A stretch of DNA of 64,000 nt, taken from assembly GCA_949152475.1 (NCBI GenBank), contig OX424570.1:20766694-20830693 (forward strand), written 5' to 3'. Position 1 is the first letter of the stretch. Each line of letters opens with the position of its first letter. A model generated the notes under the pieces. That model was not told the DNA's origin. It saw only the letters and a list, made by a program, of their open reading frames with translations, and made no database searches. This DNA is from Terebella lapidaria (Eukaryota > Annelida > Polychaeta > Terebellida > Terebellidae). Below, one piece after another: positions 59,927-64,000 of the stretch. The position numbers and the translations under genes were made by a program.

Positions 59927-60654
59927 ATCGGCAACTTGGTACCTTGTCATGCCAATCTGGCAATTAATATAGGCCGCCCTTGATACCATGACTATGCCAA
60001 TGTGCCGTGACTGTGGCTCATAACTAATGGGGCTAATGCAATTTTATTATTTAATGTTCATTTAATTTCACATTTTAAACAAAGATGTTCTCGTTTTCTT
60101 TGAACCAATCAAGACCGTCTGTTCATGCGGCCGAGAATAATAAATATGCAATAAAATACAATGGCGTTAATGATCTTATTAGGGCTTGGATTTGATTTGC
60201 ATATTATTTACTATTGATGAATCGTTATATCCACATTATATAGATGCATCTACAGTATGTGTATATATTACTGCATCTGCGAGCTATTATTCGTGATCTT
60301 TTCATTGCAGTTGTTGCATGGCACATAGCATTCAGTGAAAATTGCACAATGATTATGGATTTCCGCTTGGATACGAATATAATTATTGAGAGGAAATTTA
60401 CATGTATGCGGCAAAAATACATTTAATAGTATTCTTGAGATTTGTTTCTATATCAAAAATAATTACGTTCAGGCATTTAGGATTAAGATTATCGCCATTT
60501 CTAAAATCTCGAGACTATATTATTTGAACTCATTGGCTAATTTGATGCGAGTGCTTCTTACAAACTACAATTATTCCGTTAAAAAAATTTCTGTGGAACA
60601 AATAAATTTGAGACAAGCAGCATGAAAGATGCACACTTCACGAGCTGTGCAAAT
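59927..60654. other. No feature seen
   Basis: AT-rich spacer. Short frames only, no splice-bounded exon recognised. Confidence 0.4.
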
Positions 60655-62170
60655 CTTGACCCGGAGGTGAGCGGAAAATCTTTCCCACAAAACCGCGGAA
60701 ATAAAACTGGATGTGATCGGATTTGTGCGTGCGTTAGCTGTCCCATAAAGCTGTCAGTGGCAATCTAATTGGACGAATCCACATTCCCGCGATCACTACA
60801 CAACATTACTTTTGTGAGCTATTTTGGTCCTTTCGCCACAAATAGTCAAAGTAGAAATAATGATTATGTGGAAATTTCAGTTTGCTTTTTCATGACGTCT
60901 ACTACACGGATTAATACAATGCAATTGTTTCCGTGTAGTCTGCAAAAAGGTCTATCAAGTTGAGGTGATTCTTGATATGGTGAGTGACAGCGAACGTGTG
61001 AATATTTTGATTTTTTGTGAAACAGGTGAAATATGTCAAGAGGATATTTGTATGCTTTTTGTATGATTTACACTGATTTTTTATATTTCGTCCATGGATT
61101 CGGTCTTGGAATATGAATTTGTCTGTTTGTTGGTGTCCCTTTCTACTTTGTATGGAAATCGGATAGTTTGAGGAATTTGATTAGCTCTTTGGTTATCTCT
61201 TATTTCGCATATTAGTTGTTATTTCATTCGGTAGAAAATGTTGACGAACTCGATAAAGGAACCATTCGAAAATAATTCTTCAAAATAATTCGGACAATAC
61301 CTGTGCAATAAAGCAGGGTCCAGCAATCATATATGGGATGATTGTTATAATGTTTACAGAGTGTTTCATCCAGAAAGTGTCGGGGGAACATCGGATAGTA
61401 ATTATTGTCGGGTACATTTGTTTACGAAACCATCTAAACACTGGAAAACACCGACTATAATTATGAAATTTATGTGTGAAACCTGTCTGTGGAATTCTTA
61501 GCCAGATTCTTCGAAAAGCTGGCTGATGAAATATTAACAAACATTCTTTTGCAAAAAATGTTACTGGTTAGGGAAAGCATGGTTTCGAACGTATTCGAAC
61601 ATCAGTAAATATGGTTGTGAATGCATAATTATAGTTTTAAAGAACAGGAACACGATTCTTGTATTGGAGTCATCGCTTTCAACACATTCTTAAAGTGCCT
61701 AAGAAAATAGAATTTGCCTGTATGAAATTTTCGGATCATTTGCTGTGCTAGAATCTTGAATATATATAAAATTTAACATTGCATACATATTCCTTACCAT
61801 GACATTAATAATCAATTGTATTGATGCCATTAGTGATAATAACTACAGGTCCATTGTCCCTAATTTGAAATGTTTCTGCATGATAAATGTTTTCACACAA
61901 ACCGTAACTGATTTTATTGATGCTGACATTTGCGGTGAAAAGTCGAGAGCACATTTGTATAATCAACATGGGAAGTGGTAATTACGACTATGTAAGACCG
62001 GAATCGTTCATATATTGGTTTATCATTAACATATCAAACATAAATATCGCATTTCAACACAAACCAGACTTATAGGACTGAATAATAAATGATGTTTTGG
62101 TTCATTCAGAGCTATTAGGATTTATAGTCAATTGTTATTACATGTAGCTTATTGGTGTATAAGTAAGAAT
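60655..62170 (+). repeat. Family E degenerate repeat, copy 2
   Basis: Counterpart of 54725-54785 plus 55400-56090, without the family B insertion. Matching blocks are spread over 1.5 kb, with about 0.8 kb of extra DNA between the halves. Confidence 0.5.
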
Positions 62171-64000
62171 AGTTATACCGATGAACTGCTTGATTCGGAA
62201 ACCATAGCATAGCAATGGTATTTAGTATATGTTATTAACACTTGGGGTACGACCATTCTTCAATAGGCCTACTGTTAAAGTTGCAGAAGATGTATATATT
62301 TATTTTCTGTGTTGGACTGATTAACAGTGGCCTGCAAACACAAAGAAATTTTGAAAGCAATTTGTTCTCATTGTCTTCCGAAAGTTGAAACTTCAATACA
62401 GGGTCGTCAAGGTGTCTTCTAGAGGACCTGGATTGCTATATCAAAGAAAAATATGCTGATCAATCGTTTTATCAAATTCCACGAACCGTCTATGTCACTG
62501 ATACATGTAGTTTTGTGATAGTTTGATAGTAGTGTGATAGTTTCCACAACTTTATAACACGTTTTATACAACATATCGATGACATCCACTCGGCCATTAT
62601 GGTTGATATGTGAAACTGAATCTGTGACGAGTACGCAGCAAAACTTGCTTTCATACTAATATTTTCGAATTCATAACGTGTGCCACATGTAGAGTAGGAA
62701 ATGCATACATATTCTGAACACCCGATTCCACCTCCTTATGAAGGTCCAAGAAGATCCATAAAATATTCCTGACCCTAATATTGTTTGTATGAGTTTGACA
62801 TTCACACCTAGCAGTCAATGAGGGAGCCATTAGCTCATCAACATTTGTATCTAATACGAATATGGTTTCATTTGGAACGTGAACCATCTGAGTGAGAGTC
62901 ATGGTCATATGAAACGTGTATGATTAGTTTTATATCTTTGTACATGATATGAAAAATTTGGGAAAATGTAAATACAGCTGTACTATAGGGTATCAAATAT
63001 TGAGTATCACGAATTTACATTTGAGATTAATTACGTACATGATCTGAAACAAACTAACTAAATAACACGTCCTTCAGTTATGGATAGGTTGGTGTGAATT
63101 GAGCTTTGGTCTTATTCACCACGCTGTTCGATCCTGTCAAATTGGTGGTACCCTAAAAACTGATGAGGAACATAACAAATAAAGTACTGCATGGCAAAAG
63201 ATCGACCGCAGAATGTAAAAAGGGAAAATTCATTCAGCACAGATGTTATTTGTATTATACTGTGCTGTTTTTTTAGTGATGGGCGTATTTATCAGAACTC
63301 ACAAAAATTATTTTCATTCTTCCATCGACAACACTACACCTTCTTCTCATGCACTTCAATCTGTAACCCAAGCAAACCATTATTATGTATTTTTTATAAA
63401 TCATTTTCAGGCGGAATAGAAGGAAATGACTTCATTTGTTCTCTGATTGGTTCAATTACATGATGATTGATTCCTGAGTAACATTGTATAGCTTCCCCGC
63501 GATAACATTCAATGTATATAGATGTTTTTACAAGCTTCCCTGCAGTGAATTGTGATTGGTCATACATGGTAGACATTACATGTATATTTAATGAACAACA
63601 AGCAAATGTGAAAAGCACATTACCAAATTATACATTTCGTGATCTAAACTAGACTGTATATATACATTCTCGTACCTACTTAATACTGGGTATTGATTCT
63701 ACGTCTATTGATATGATATAGAGAGACTTTTCATTTTACTTGAAATCATCGAAAACATTTCAAATTCATCAATGTCCTTGCATTACAATACTTATAATTT
63801 TATCGTTTACATTTGATTCAAAGAATGTCTGAACTTAAGGGCTCACAAATAATTCCGACGTTTCAGATGTGAGTGTGTTGCTTGACAGCAAGGCCATAGA
63901 TGACCTCATTACCAGGCTGAAGTGTGCTAAAAAATATTGTGCTTCAATTTTGGTTGACTAAAGAAGTGAGATATGTGTTTCCAGTCTTGGTATATTTGTG
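62171..64000. repeat. No supported gene; family A trace at 63405-63530
   Basis: GGAAATGACTTCATTTGTTCTCTGATTGG recalls the family A block at 2818-2850. A minus-strand piece at 62900-62810 has an acceptor-like CACTCAG and a donor-like AGGTGTGA bounding 27 codons, but no homology is recognised. Nothing else is supported. Confidence 0.35.

Overview
The window looks like nuclear DNA of an invertebrate animal. It is AT-rich and has no long open reading frames or operons. Its clearest coding pieces are short exons with GT-AG splice sites, and most of it is old, overlapping repeats. Several repeats (clusters of TGACCTTGA-type motifs, GTCCGTCGTC-rich inverted termini, iterated ~350-bp monomers) are of a kind often seen in molluscs and other marine invertebrates. 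That placement is inference.

Layout. 1-8.9 kb: a ~3 kb unit (called family A here) in direct tandem duplication; the second copy carries two insertions. 8.9-13.2 kb: an inverted-terminal-repeat element ending AGGTTACC/GGTAACCT, then a 1-kb unit duplicated around the right end of a second such element. 13.7-15.0 kb: a striking 1.29-kb palindromic element made of 20-bp repeats in opposed arrays, flanked by a 6-bp direct repeat. 16.6-17.1 kb: a family B array. 19.9-21.2 kb: a broken non-LTR retrotransposon on the minus strand with an internal tandem duplication of its reverse transcriptase active-site region. 25.2-26.0 kb: a degenerate ~180-300-bp tandem repeat. 26.2-27.3 kb: a three-exon minus-strand gene of unknown function with a stop near its start and a CCAAT/GC-box upstream. 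29.0-29.5 kb: a retrotransposon C-terminal relic. 32.8-33.9 kb: another AGGTTACC-type element. 34-41 kb: family A fragments, mostly inverted. 41.4-41.8 kb: a complete hAT-type miniature element with an 8-bp target duplication. 42.6-46.4 kb: a second segmental duplication around a 330-bp tandem repeat. 49.4-50.7 kb: four minus-strand exons of a METTL27-like methyltransferase. 54.8-55.4 kb and 58-60 kb: more family B. 55.4-62.2 kb: a long degenerate duplication.

The best supported host gene is the methyltransferase: four phase-compatible exons, but with a one-base frame disruption in the SAM-binding motif exon and no 5' exon found. The second gene model (26.2-27.3 kb) rests on three phase-compatible exons and has no recognised family. 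Everything else that could be interpreted is mobile or repetitive. Family labels A-E are local to this annotation. All alignments were made by eye, so boundaries of old repeats are approximate, usually to 10-50 bases.
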